Translations under genes and position numbers: made by a program | From: Paraktedonobacter carboxidivorans | Lineage (GTDB): Bacteria > Chloroflexota > Ktedonobacteria > Ktedonobacterales > Ktedonobacteraceae | Assembly (NCBI GenBank): GCA_041156125.1 | Contig: JBEVTI010000011.1 | Span: forward strand, 62,001 to 126,000 | DNA length: 64,000 nucleotides | Reading direction: 5' to 3' | Notes under the pieces: generated by a model | Database searches by the model: none | What the model saw: only the letters and a program-made list of their open reading frames with translations | What the model was told of the DNA's origin: nothing | Shown: piece after piece, positions 43,141 to 50,747 of the stretch | Position numbering within the stretch: the first letter of the stretch is position 1 | Layout: every line of letters starts with the position of its first letter

Positions 43141-43251
43141 AAGGCAGGCAGGCAGCATGTCTGGCTGGTGTTTCACATTGATATGTTCGATAATAGTAAC
43201 TGAATCACACACCCTCTGAATGCTTTTATCTAGAAAGTAGAGACAACACCT

Positions 43252-44190
43252 ATGGCACTGAAATATGGCCTGATCGTTCCCCAGGGCTGGCGTATGGACC
43301 TGGTTGGCATCACCGATCCTGTTGAGGCTTACGAGACAATGACGCGGGTGGCTCAACTGGCGGAAGAGGTCGGCTTTGATGCAATCTGGCTCTATGATCA
43401 CTTGCATACCGTGCCTACTCCTACTCAGGAATGGACCTTTGAATGCTGGACCAGCACTGCCGCGCTCGCTCGCGATACTAAACGCGTGCGCATCGGCCAG
43501 ATTGTGACGTGCAATGGCTATCGTAATCCCGCTCTGCTGGCCAAGATGGCGAGTACCGTTGATGTGCTCTCGCATGGACGGCTCAACTTTGGCATAGGCT
43601 CAGGCTGGTATGAGCATGAATATCGCGCCTACGGCTATAACTATCCCGACGCACCTGAACGGCTGCGCTATCTGCGCGAGGCAGTGCAAATCATTCGCAA
43701 GATGTGGAGCGATGAGGAGGCAGCCTTTGAGGGCAAATATTATCAGGTCAAGGGCGCGATTAACCAGCCCAAGGGCGTGCAAAAACCGCATATCCCTCTG
43801 CTGATCGGGGGAGCCGGCGAAAAGGTCACGCTTAAACTTGTCGCCCAATACGGGGATGCCTGCAATCTCAATAATCAGCCGAACGCGGAACTGGTACGCA
43901 AACTGGATATTCTACGCGGCCATTGCGAGAGTGTTGGACGCAATTACAACGAGATCAAGCGCACCGTAGAATACAGCGTGGCCCTTGCACGCACCGAGGA
44001 AGAAGCCGCGCGCAAGGCCCAGCAGTTGAATATCAAGCCCGATACCGGACTGGTTGGCACTCCCGCCACTATTCGCCAACGCTTGCGCGAAATTGAAGAG
44101 GCAGGAGCGCAGGAAGCCATTCTCTATCTTCATGATGCGGCCCAATTGGATAGTGTCCGTCTGTTTGCCGCAGAGTGCATCGTGCGCTAA
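43252..44190 (+). CDS. Luciferase-like (LLM) F420-dependent oxidoreductase
   Basis: The 312-residue TIM-barrel protein carries LLM hallmarks: VGFDAIWLYDHL, RVRIGQIVTCNGYRNPALLA, LNFGIGSGWYEHEYRAYGY and IPLLIGGAGEKVTLKLVAQY. Such sequences are annotated as F420- or FMN-dependent; the GSGWYEHE pattern favours F420. The substrate is not known. It stands alone between a family C repeat and a long hairpin. Confidence 0.85.
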   Translation: MALKYGLIVPQGWRMDLVGITDPVEAYETMTRVAQLAEEVGFDAIWLYDHLHTVPTPTQEWTFECWTSTAALARDTKRVRIGQIVTCNGYRNPALLAKMASTVDVLSHGRLNFGIGSGWYEHEYRAYGYNYPDAPERLRYLREAVQIIRKMWSDEEAAFEGKYYQVKGAINQPKGVQKPHIPLLIGGAGEKVTLKLVAQYGDACNLNNQPNAELVRKLDILRGHCESVGRNYNEIKRTVEYSVALARTEEEAARKAQQLNIKPDTGLVGTPATIRQRLREIEEAGAQEAILYLHDAAQLDSVRLFAAECIVR

Positions 44191-44200
44191 ATAGAACAGC

Positions 44201-44256
44201 ATGAGATGCAGGAGTGTCATAGGCGCGGAAGCACCTGTGACACTCCTGCATCTCAT
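44201..44256 (+). terminator. Hairpin with perfect 19-bp arms
   Basis: ATGAGATGCAGGAGTGTCA (44201-44219) and its complement (44238-44256) begin 10 bases after the LLM stop codon. The loop can pair further (AGG...CCT). Confidence 0.65.
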
Positions 44257-44477
44257 CAGGACCTTACGGTAAAGAAAGAATATCTGCGCATCTGGCATGC
44301 AACGACGCTGCGCTCTTAAGCGCGAGCGAGAGTTCCGCCAGAGCAGGTCACTGAGGCTGCTCCTTGTTTGCCAAAGAGACACATTCTCCTCTTTGCATAC
44401 AGGCCTCTCTCTCGGAACTTCAGAACTCTGGGGTACGTCTTCTTCAGAGAGAAGAACATTTTAGGAGGAAGACGGCT

Positions 44478-44927
44478 GTGTTTAGAAGGACCCTAGTGTT
44501 GCGACATTTCTCATTCCCCAAAATCTGGATATTGCTTGTGATTGCTTGCGTGCTTATCGGTTCACTGGCCGCTCTTTTCCTTCCTCGGTTCATGGCTAGC
44601 GTGCAAGCACCATGTAGCAAGGAAAACCTGACAGCAACGATCCAAACCATTTCCCCAAGATCAGCAACGGGTTCAACAACGCTTGGCCTTAACACTCTAG
44701 GTAAGGGAAATAGGGGTATCTTCGGCGGGGTAGATACGGACATCTCCGTTGATGCTTTTGTCCATGTGTATATGCAGCAAGGAACAGCTTGTCATACAGC
44801 CCAACGAGGGTCATTGAGCGATCTGAAAGTCGAACAAAAGGTCAAGATCTGGTCCAGCAGTGGCATCACACTTACAAGTTATCCTGGGTGGCTTGAGGAT
44901 GTGACTGATATTGTCATTCTTGAATAA
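44478..44927 (+). CDS. Membrane-anchored extracytoplasmic protein, function unknown
   Basis: The 149-residue protein starts at GTG 44478, nine bases after a perfect AGGAGG (44463-44468). It has one N-terminal helix (about residues 14-36, IWILLVIACVLIGSLAALFL) and an outside domain of about 110 residues with two cysteines (KENLTATIQTIS, then VEQKVKIWSSSG). The beta-rich tail resembles small OB-like domains seen in Chloroflexota anchored proteins, but I do not recognise the family. Confidence 0.65.
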   Translation: MFRRTLVLRHFSFPKIWILLVIACVLIGSLAALFLPRFMASVQAPCSKENLTATIQTISPRSATGSTTLGLNTLGKGNRGIFGGVDTDISVDAFVHVYMQQGTACHTAQRGSLSDLKVEQKVKIWSSSGITLTSYPGWLEDVTDIVILE

Positions 44928-45030
44928 GCGTCGTCCAGTCCAGCCGCATGCAAAGACTCTGTTGCATTCTTCCTGCGCAGGGATATCACAAAATAGCGTG
45001 ACTCCCTGCTCATGTATTTCCAAACGATCC

Positions 45031-45843
45031 TTAAGCCCCCTGTGAAACCTCAGACCATTGCTCCCAGGTCTTGAGACGCTGCTCATATAAAGGACGAGCG
45101 ATGGTCAATGGAGAAGCACCCAGAAAGAGCCGGAGTGGCGGATTGGGAGCATCGACCAGCGTCAAAATCGCTTGCCGGGTCTCCGCTGGATCACCAGAAG
45201 GCATGCGTTGTGCGCGCTGTTTGCGAGCCTCCAGCAAAAACGCATACTCAGGGCGTGGCTCGACTTGCACCGAGGAACTGCCGCTCCAGTCAGTGGTAAA
45301 GCCTCCCGGCTCAATCAATGTCACATGAATGCCGAACGGGGCCACTTCCTGTGCCAGAGCCTCGCTCATGCCTTCCAGCGCCCACTTTGAGGCATGATAG
45401 AGACTCAGAATGGGGAAGGCCGCGATCCCACCAATCGATGAGACCTGCAGAATGTGTCCGCTGCGTTGCTCGCGCAGATACGGCAGAGCCGCCTGAGTCA
45501 CCCAGAGAGCCCCGAAGAAATTCGTCTCCATCTGCGCGCGCGCCTGCTCCTCACTGAGGTCTTCGACCGCGCCAAACAGTCCATAACCAGCATTATTGAC
45601 GACAACATCGAGTCGTCCAAAGCGCTCGTATGCTTGTTTGAGCGCCGCAAAGTCAGCGGCTCGCTCAGTCACATCGAGTTGCAGCGGCAGCACCGCGTCA
45701 CCATAAGTCTTCACCAGTTCTGTCAGACTGGCAGTATCGCGTGCAGTGGCGGCGACAAGGTCTCCGCGTTTGAGCGCAGCCTCAGTCCATTCGCGACCAA
45801 AGCCACGCGAGGAACCAGTAATAAACCAGACTTTTTGTGCCAT
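45031..45843 (-). CDS. Short-chain dehydrogenase (atypical SDR5-like)
   Basis: The 270-residue protein has TGSSRGFGREWTEAAL at residues 8-23, VVNNAGYG near 82, a catalytic Ser in VSSIGG, and YHASKWALEGMSE (Tyr and Lys near 155-159). This pattern is typical of the NAD(P)-dependent reductases often annotated as oxidoreductase YbbO-like. A promoter and a TetR-type operator lie upstream at 45987-46007. No TetR gene is near, so its regulator is elsewhere. Confidence 0.88.
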   Translation of the reverse strand: MAQKVWFITGSSRGFGREWTEAALKRGDLVAATARDTASLTELVKTYGDAVLPLQLDVTERAADFAALKQAYERFGRLDVVVNNAGYGLFGAVEDLSEEQARAQMETNFFGALWVTQAALPYLREQRSGHILQVSSIGGIAAFPILSLYHASKWALEGMSEALAQEVAPFGIHVTLIEPGGFTTDWSGSSSVQVEPRPEYAFLLEARKQRAQRMPSGDPAETRQAILTLVDAPNPPLRLFLGASPLTIARPLYEQRLKTWEQWSEVSQGA

Positions 45844-45986
45844 AGCAGGTGTTATCCTTTCAAGCTTTTATGAAAAACATGCTTGTGTTCTAATACGCAA
45901 TCTCTCTGAACACTGGCATTTGAGAGAACCTCAACACATGAAGGCCAGTGTCATATCATCTTGATCTCTCCCTCTTAGTGTAAATG

Positions 45987-46007
45987 TTAGAGCACGCTCT
46001 AAGTCAA
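45987..46007 (-). promoter_or_regulatory. TetR-type operator in the SDR promoter
   Basis: TTAGAGC-AC-GCTCTAA (45987-46002) is a perfect palindrome of 7-bp arms. On the minus strand a -35-like TTGACT (46007-46002) abuts it and TTACAC lies about 18 bp further, so the operator fills the promoter spacer. This sequence class is typical of TetR-family binding sites. Confidence 0.6.
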
Positions 46008-46140
46008 GGGCAGATGTCCACGTCTTTTTCGGAGTGCTCTCCGCCGCCAAATCCTGAGAGGAGAGAGACGGCTCTGTCTTTGCAATGACTTTGTTGGCGC
46101 ATGCAATTGGCAGGCAAAAGCCTCACCCATGGAGAAAAGG

Positions 46141-46188
46141 CAGTGAGATATGGGAGGACTGCGCTCGCAATCCTCCCATATCTCACTG
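46141..46188. terminator. Palindrome with perfect 18-bp arms
   Basis: CAGTGAGATATGGGAGGA (46141-46158) and complement (46171-46188), 12-base loop. It lies about 100 bp after the end of the minus-strand LLM gene at 46289 and could terminate it. The rest of 45844-46288 contains only the SDR promoter and unsupported frames. Confidence 0.55.
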
Positions 46189-46288
46189 CTTGCTCGTCTT
46201 CTGCAAAAAAGGGCACGTGGATGGGAAAGGTAAGCAATGGTGTCGTACGCCAACGAAGTCTGCAATGGGGCGCGGAGTCGGGGAGGCT

Positions 46289-47191
46289 CTAGCGACGTGT
46301 GCGCTCGGCTGCCACGAGTTCACGCGTGGCGGGGGCGACTTCGGCTGCGAAAAGCTCGATAGAGGGCGCGTCATCTGCCGCAAAGATGAAGCCGGTGATG
46401 CCGTGTGTGAGAGTCATACTGGCAAGCTCTTCAGCCCACTGCTGGGGAGGCCCGTTGAGCAGGGAGCGACCAGAGCGCGTAAATTGACCTGAGATATTTA
46501 GCAAGCGACGTATCTTTGACGGCTCACGTCCTGCCAGGGCTGCCCCCTCGTCAATGTGTTTGTTCATCTCTACAAGATCGGTAAGTCCTCCCGGCAGATA
46601 GGCGAGTGAGGGTAGCCAACCGTCACCCACACGTCCAGTCAACTTCAGCAGGCGCGGCTTATATGCACCAATCCAGATCCCAATATCGTGCGCGGGCCTG
46701 GGACCACGTTTGATGCCGCTAACCTGATAGTATGTGCCATTGACACGCGCTCCACCAGGCTGGTCTGTTGCCCAGATCTCGCGAATAATCGTGATTGCCT
46801 CTTCCAGGGCCACGATAGACTGACCCGGCTCTAAGCTCCGTCCGCCCATAGCTTCGATCGCGTGCCAGAAGCCGCCAGCTCCAAGGCCCAACTCAAGGCG
46901 ACCGCCGCTCAGGAGATCTAAACTCGCGGCACTGCGGGCCAGCACGGCTGGCTGCCTTAAGGGGAGATTAAGAACATTCCCACTGACATGGATCTGCTTT
47001 GTCAGCGAGGCGACATACGAGAGCAACGTCCAGGTATCGTGGAAAGTTGGTTGGTAAGGGTGGTCCTGGAACGTCACCAGGTCAAGACCCGCGCGATCCG
47101 CCACCTGCGCAAGTTCCACCGCCTGCAAAGCGGGCCGAACCACAGGTGTGATGAACGCACCGAACAGCAAATTCTGCCTGTAATCTGTCAT
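46289..47191 (-). CDS. LLM-class oxidoreductase, paralogue of the fusion enzyme
   Basis: The 300-residue protein is a luciferase-like TIM barrel: LLFGAFITPV, LDLVTFQDHPYQPTFHDTW, LSGGRLELGLGAGGFWHAIE and IWIGAYKPRLLKLTGRVGDG. It closely resembles the N-terminal half of the next gene product upstream (47413-49686), so the two are paralogues by tandem duplication. AAGGAG precedes ATG 47191. It may use F420 or FMN; the substrate is unknown. Confidence 0.85.
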   Translation of the reverse strand: MTDYRQNLLFGAFITPVVRPALQAVELAQVADRAGLDLVTFQDHPYQPTFHDTWTLLSYVASLTKQIHVSGNVLNLPLRQPAVLARSAASLDLLSGGRLELGLGAGGFWHAIEAMGGRSLEPGQSIVALEEAITIIREIWATDQPGGARVNGTYYQVSGIKRGPRPAHDIGIWIGAYKPRLLKLTGRVGDGWLPSLAYLPGGLTDLVEMNKHIDEGAALAGREPSKIRRLLNISGQFTRSGRSLLNGPPQQWAEELASMTLTHGITGFIFAADDAPSIELFAAEVAPATRELVAAERTRR

Positions 47192-47319
47192 AGCACTCTT
47201 CTCCTTCATCTTGCAAGACCAGGCCCACAGGTCTGGTACTACTTTTATCACATCAACTGCTTTGACTGCGCCGTCAGGGCAATGCAAACGTCATGTTTGC
47301 GCTTTGCAAGAGCCCTCCC

Positions 47320-47385
47320 CTGAGTGTGAGAGAGTTGCTGGTGAGCGAGCCGCGGCCCGCTCGCCAGCAACTCTCTCACACTCAG
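47320..47385. terminator. Long hairpin, 28-bp arms with one mismatch
   Basis: CTGAGTGTGAGAGAGTTGCT (from 47320) pairs with the segment ending at 47385; the loop region contains CCGCGG. It separates the LLM gene from the LLM-oxidase fusion and is followed by a GGCGGGTGGGTGGGG motif shared with the 50313-50650 repeat cluster. Confidence 0.6.
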
Positions 47386-47412
47386 GGCGGGTGGGTGGGG
47401 CAGAAAAGACTT

Positions 47413-49686
47413 TTACATTGACCTGGCCGCTTGCGGCACAATATTGAAATTGTCACGGAAGATGTTATGGGGATCATAGCGCAACTTTAACTGACGCAGG
47501 CGTTCAAGTGTTCCGGCTGGAAATGCGTCATGCAGGCGCTCCGGGCGCAGATCAGTTTCAAAACTCAGATAAAGCCCTCTGAAATGCACAGACATTTCGT
47601 CCCACAACGCATTCATACGTCCACGGTCTGTTCCAAAGGCTGTGACTGAAAAGTTAGCTGCGCGGTTGCCATAGGCGGTTGCCTCAGGCGCAACGTCTGA
47701 AACAGCGCCTCCCACAGAGCGTATCTGGAAAAAGTATACTATCCCACTGCGCAGTAACTGCGCGACTGCGGCAGCGAATTCAGGCGTAATATGCTCAAGC
47801 AAGCCAGAGCGCGCGACCGGTTCACCCTGACCATCGTGATCCCCGCCCTGCGCGTTCGCCATAATGCTCGCGTAAGACGTGATGCTCACCATCTGGTCGT
47901 ACAGCGGAGCAATATCAGCGATTGGTTGCAGCCGCTGAATGATGGTCTCTGGCTGATCGGAGTTGACCAGCGCCAGCACCTGGGCCACCAGCGGTCGCCC
48001 CCGGCGCGGTGGTCCCATGATCATAAAGCTCGTAAGATCACGAGGCGCGGCTTCGATGGTTGCGCCCCATTTTTCGAGAAAGTCAGCCGTATCACTTGCA
48101 TCAAGCACCAGCTGTGCCCAGCCAACAGGACCGACCTCGTCAACCTCAAACTCGAACGTTGTGACGATCCCAAAATTCGCTCCAGCGCCACGCACGGCCC
48201 AGAATAAATCCGCGTTCTGCTCGTCACTTGCGCGCAGCATTGAACCATCGGCGAGCACGATATTGACGGCTCGTAGATGATCGATTGTCAGACCATGCTC
48301 GCGTGCCAGCCAGCCGATGCCACCAGCGGTCGCCAGGCCGCCAACGCCTACACCACCATAATCGCCCGAACTCAGCGCCCACCCGTGGGGGGCCAGCGCG
48401 GCGGCAACGTCCATCCAGCGCGCCCCTGGCTCTATGCGTACGCGGCGGGTTGACTCATCCAGCACCTCGATCTTGTTGAGCCTGGACAGGTCGATCACAA
48501 TACCGCCATGGTTGGTCGAGCGCCCACTGACACCATGTCCACCGCTACGTATCGCGAGCGGCAGATGAGCATGGGCACGGGCAAAGGCGAGAGCATCTAC
48601 AATTTCAGCGGTATTTTTCACCTGCAAGACGAGTCCAGGAGATCCACCGCGCATATAGGTCGATTTAACGCGCCTGTACTGGAGATCTCCTGGCTCTATC
48701 ACAGCATCGGCCAGGGACGCGGGCACGCCGTCGTAGTCGATGCCCTCACTTCGCCTGGCTCGCGCTGCGGCAGAGCGTATTCTGGAGGCGGAGAAAGCCT
48801 CTGGCAGTTCACGCTTGACGGCTTCACGCAATGCTGGCGCAACCTCAGCCGCGAACTGCTCTAGCGTGGCTGGATCATCTGACATAAGCATGAAAGTGCT
48901 GATGCCATCATTGACAACGAGCGGGAGAAGTTCGTCAACCCATTGTTGGCCTGGCCCATTGAGAAAGCCAGCACGCGAGCTTGAGAATTGCCCAGCGATA
49001 TTAGCAAGTCGGCGAATCTCACGTGGGTCTCTGCCCGCCTGGCGCGCAGCCTCGTCGATAAGCTTATTGGCGGACTGCAGTTCACCGGGTTTCATGTATT
49101 TGAGAGAGGGCAGCCAACCATCCGCTTTCTGACCTATCAGCCGCAACATCTGTGGTTTATAAGCGCCCAGCCAGATTGGTATGGCGTGTGCTGGCAGGGG
49201 TCCCGGCTGCGCGCCATTGAGCTGATAGTAGTCGCCAGCAAAGCTCAAGGGGCGACCCTCGCTCTCATCCCAGATGGCGCGGATAAGATCAATCGCCTCA
49301 GCAAGTGCAGCAACAGCCTGACCCGGCGCAAGCCGCCGACCTCCCATGGCCTCAATCGCGTCCCAGAATGCGCCAGCACCAAGCGCGAGATCCAGCCGCC
49401 CGGCTGAAAGCAGGTCGAGGCTTGCCGCGGCACGCGCCATTACCGCTGGTGAGCGTAGCGGCAGATTGAGCACGTTTGCCGCGATATGGATGCGCTCGGT
49501 CTGAGCAGCAACCCAGGCCAGCAGCGTCCAGGTATCGAGAAACTCTGACTGGTAGGGATGATCTTGAAATGTCACCAGGTCATAGCCTAACTCTTCGCTA
49601 CGCCTCGCCAGGGCCACAACCGTCTCTGGAGAGGCGTTGAATGGAGTGATAAATGTGCCAAACTGCAGCGGATGACCATAGTTCAT
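47413..49686 (-). CDS. Fusion of LLM oxidoreductase and covalent-FAD (BBE-like) oxidase
   Basis: The 757-residue protein joins two enzymes. Residues 1 to about 300 are a luciferase-like barrel (LQFGTFITPFNASPE, LGYDLVTFQDHPYQSEFLDT, LALGAGAFWDAIEAMGG). Residues about 340-757 are an FAD-linked PCMH oxidase: IRSGGHGVSGRSTNHGG, whose His (near 385) should bind FAD covalently, then GVGVGGLATAGGIGWLAREH and a C-terminal berberine-bridge-type tail ending YDPHNIFRDNFNI. The second (Cys) flavin link of plant BBE enzymes is absent. The two flavin sites suggest consecutive redox steps on one substrate. ATG 49686 is chosen as it matches the paralogue's start. Confidence 0.88.
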   Translation of the reverse strand: MNYGHPLQFGTFITPFNASPETVVALARRSEELGYDLVTFQDHPYQSEFLDTWTLLAWVAAQTERIHIAANVLNLPLRSPAVMARAAASLDLLSAGRLDLALGAGAFWDAIEAMGGRRLAPGQAVAALAEAIDLIRAIWDESEGRPLSFAGDYYQLNGAQPGPLPAHAIPIWLGAYKPQMLRLIGQKADGWLPSLKYMKPGELQSANKLIDEAARQAGRDPREIRRLANIAGQFSSSRAGFLNGPGQQWVDELLPLVVNDGISTFMLMSDDPATLEQFAAEVAPALREAVKRELPEAFSASRIRSAAARARRSEGIDYDGVPASLADAVIEPGDLQYRRVKSTYMRGGSPGLVLQVKNTAEIVDALAFARAHAHLPLAIRSGGHGVSGRSTNHGGIVIDLSRLNKIEVLDESTRRVRIEPGARWMDVAAALAPHGWALSSGDYGGVGVGGLATAGGIGWLAREHGLTIDHLRAVNIVLADGSMLRASDEQNADLFWAVRGAGANFGIVTTFEFEVDEVGPVGWAQLVLDASDTADFLEKWGATIEAAPRDLTSFMIMGPPRRGRPLVAQVLALVNSDQPETIIQRLQPIADIAPLYDQMVSITSYASIMANAQGGDHDGQGEPVARSGLLEHITPEFAAAVAQLLRSGIVYFFQIRSVGGAVSDVAPEATAYGNRAANFSVTAFGTDRGRMNALWDEMSVHFRGLYLSFETDLRPERLHDAFPAGTLERLRQLKLRYDPHNIFRDNFNIVPQAARSM

Positions 49687-49740
49687 AATAACAAAATCCT
49701 CTTTAGTTTCTCTTTTCATCTTGCTTTCATTACGAAACTA

Positions 49741-49803
49741 ATAGTATATCAGGAAGTTGTTTTTGTCAAGGAAGTTGTTTTCTAAGCAAAAAAATGGTAT
49801 ACT
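49741..49803. promoter_or_regulatory. Divergent promoters with direct-repeat HxlR sites
   Basis: Minus strand: TTGACA (49769-49764) and TACTAT (49746-49741), 17 bp apart, for the fusion gene. Plus strand: TTGTTT (49775-49780) and TATACT (49798-49803), 17 bp apart, for the HxlR gene. Two direct repeats of AGGAAGTTGTTTT (49751 and 49769 on) with an 18-bp period lie in the spacer and over both -35 boxes, a likely regulator site. Confidence 0.65.
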
Positions 49804-49810
49804 TTCTCTT

Positions 49811-50224
49811 ATGAAAGAAACTGAGGCGAATCAGCCAACAAATTTGCACGAAGCCTGTACAACGACGCCTTTGGGACGGGCCATCCATTTCTTAGGCGAT
49901 AGCTGGATCTTGCTGATCGTCATGAATCTGTTGCAGGGTTCTATGCGCTTTAATACGTTACGGGCAACGTTAGGGCATATTAGTTCTAAAACGCTCTCTA
50001 GTCGGCTCAAGCTGCTAGAAGAGTTAGATTTTGTGCAGCGGCTCGCCTTCCTGGAAATCCCGCCACGTGTTGAGTACCATCTGACCGCCAAAGGCAGGGA
50101 ACTGGTAGACGTGATTGCAGCGCTTGAGCAATTCGGCAACAAGCACCTCTCCAATGCCCCTGCCACGTACGAGCAGTGCATAACCGCCGACGAGGAAAGC
50201 ATCAGCATGGAAAACGCCAGGTAG
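49811..50224 (+). CDS. HxlR-family transcriptional regulator
   Basis: The 137-residue winged-helix protein has the family pattern HEACTTTPLGRAIHFLGDSW, LRATLGHISSKTLSSRLKLL, and VEYHLTAKGREL. The N-terminal Cys (near residue 15) is where YodB/HypR relatives sense electrophiles or oxidants. The -10 box ends 7 bases before ATG 49811, so the mRNA would be nearly leaderless; a start further upstream would lie before the promoter. It is divergent from the LLM-oxidase fusion gene and is its probable regulator. Confidence 0.85.
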   Translation: MKETEANQPTNLHEACTTTPLGRAIHFLGDSWILLIVMNLLQGSMRFNTLRATLGHISSKTLSSRLKLLEELDFVQRLAFLEIPPRVEYHLTAKGRELVDVIAALEQFGNKHLSNAPATYEQCITADEESISMENAR

Positions 50225-50312
50225 TAAATCCTCTCTGCGCTGTTCATCCCAAAACTCTGCCAGTCAAGAAGGATATGCCTCTGGCCTCCCACGCTCCTGG
50301 ATGCCCATTTGA

Positions 50313-50650
50313 ACGCTACTTCGCGAGATCAGGGCTTCGCAAAAGTCGCTGCAAGCAGGGGTGCAGGGGACGGCCAGTCCCCTGCCGGTGGGCGAGGTGT
50401 CCTCGCAAGCTTCTCCTCTCAGGGTGGGCGGGTGGGGAAGAAAGGACTTTTGCGACCGTGGGTGCAAAGGTACCGTGCAGGCACCTTTGCACCCACGGAT
50501 TGCAGCAACCCCACCCCGAATTTGAGGGGAAGTGGCTGAGTTTGTAGGCGGCAAAGCCGCCTACAAACTCAGCCACTTCCCAAACGATTTGGCGGCTTTG
50601 CCGCCAGGTACGGGAGTTTTGCCCCTACTGTTTGCGAAACCCCGTTCGCG
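50313..50650. repeat. Cluster of palindromes including a family C repeat
   Basis: Four hairpins follow one another: GCAGGGGAC/GTCCCCTGC-type (near 50360), CCGTGGGTGCAAAGGTACCG and complement (near 50456-50500), a perfect 26-bp-arm palindrome (50527-50552 with 50556-50581, loop AAA; core GAAGTGGCTGAGTTTGTAGG), and GGCGGCTTTGCCGCC (near 50592). The third and flanking TACGGGAGTTTTGCCCCTAC define family C. GGGTGGGCGGGTGGGG matches the segment after 47385. No gene is present in 50225-50747. Confidence 0.65.
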
Positions 50651-50747
50651 AGATGCAGACTACTTGACGCACAGCGTATCTCCCCTTCTATTTATAATAG
50701 AAGTATTCTAAGCAAGAGAGCATTTTGACAATAACAAGGAAAATGCC

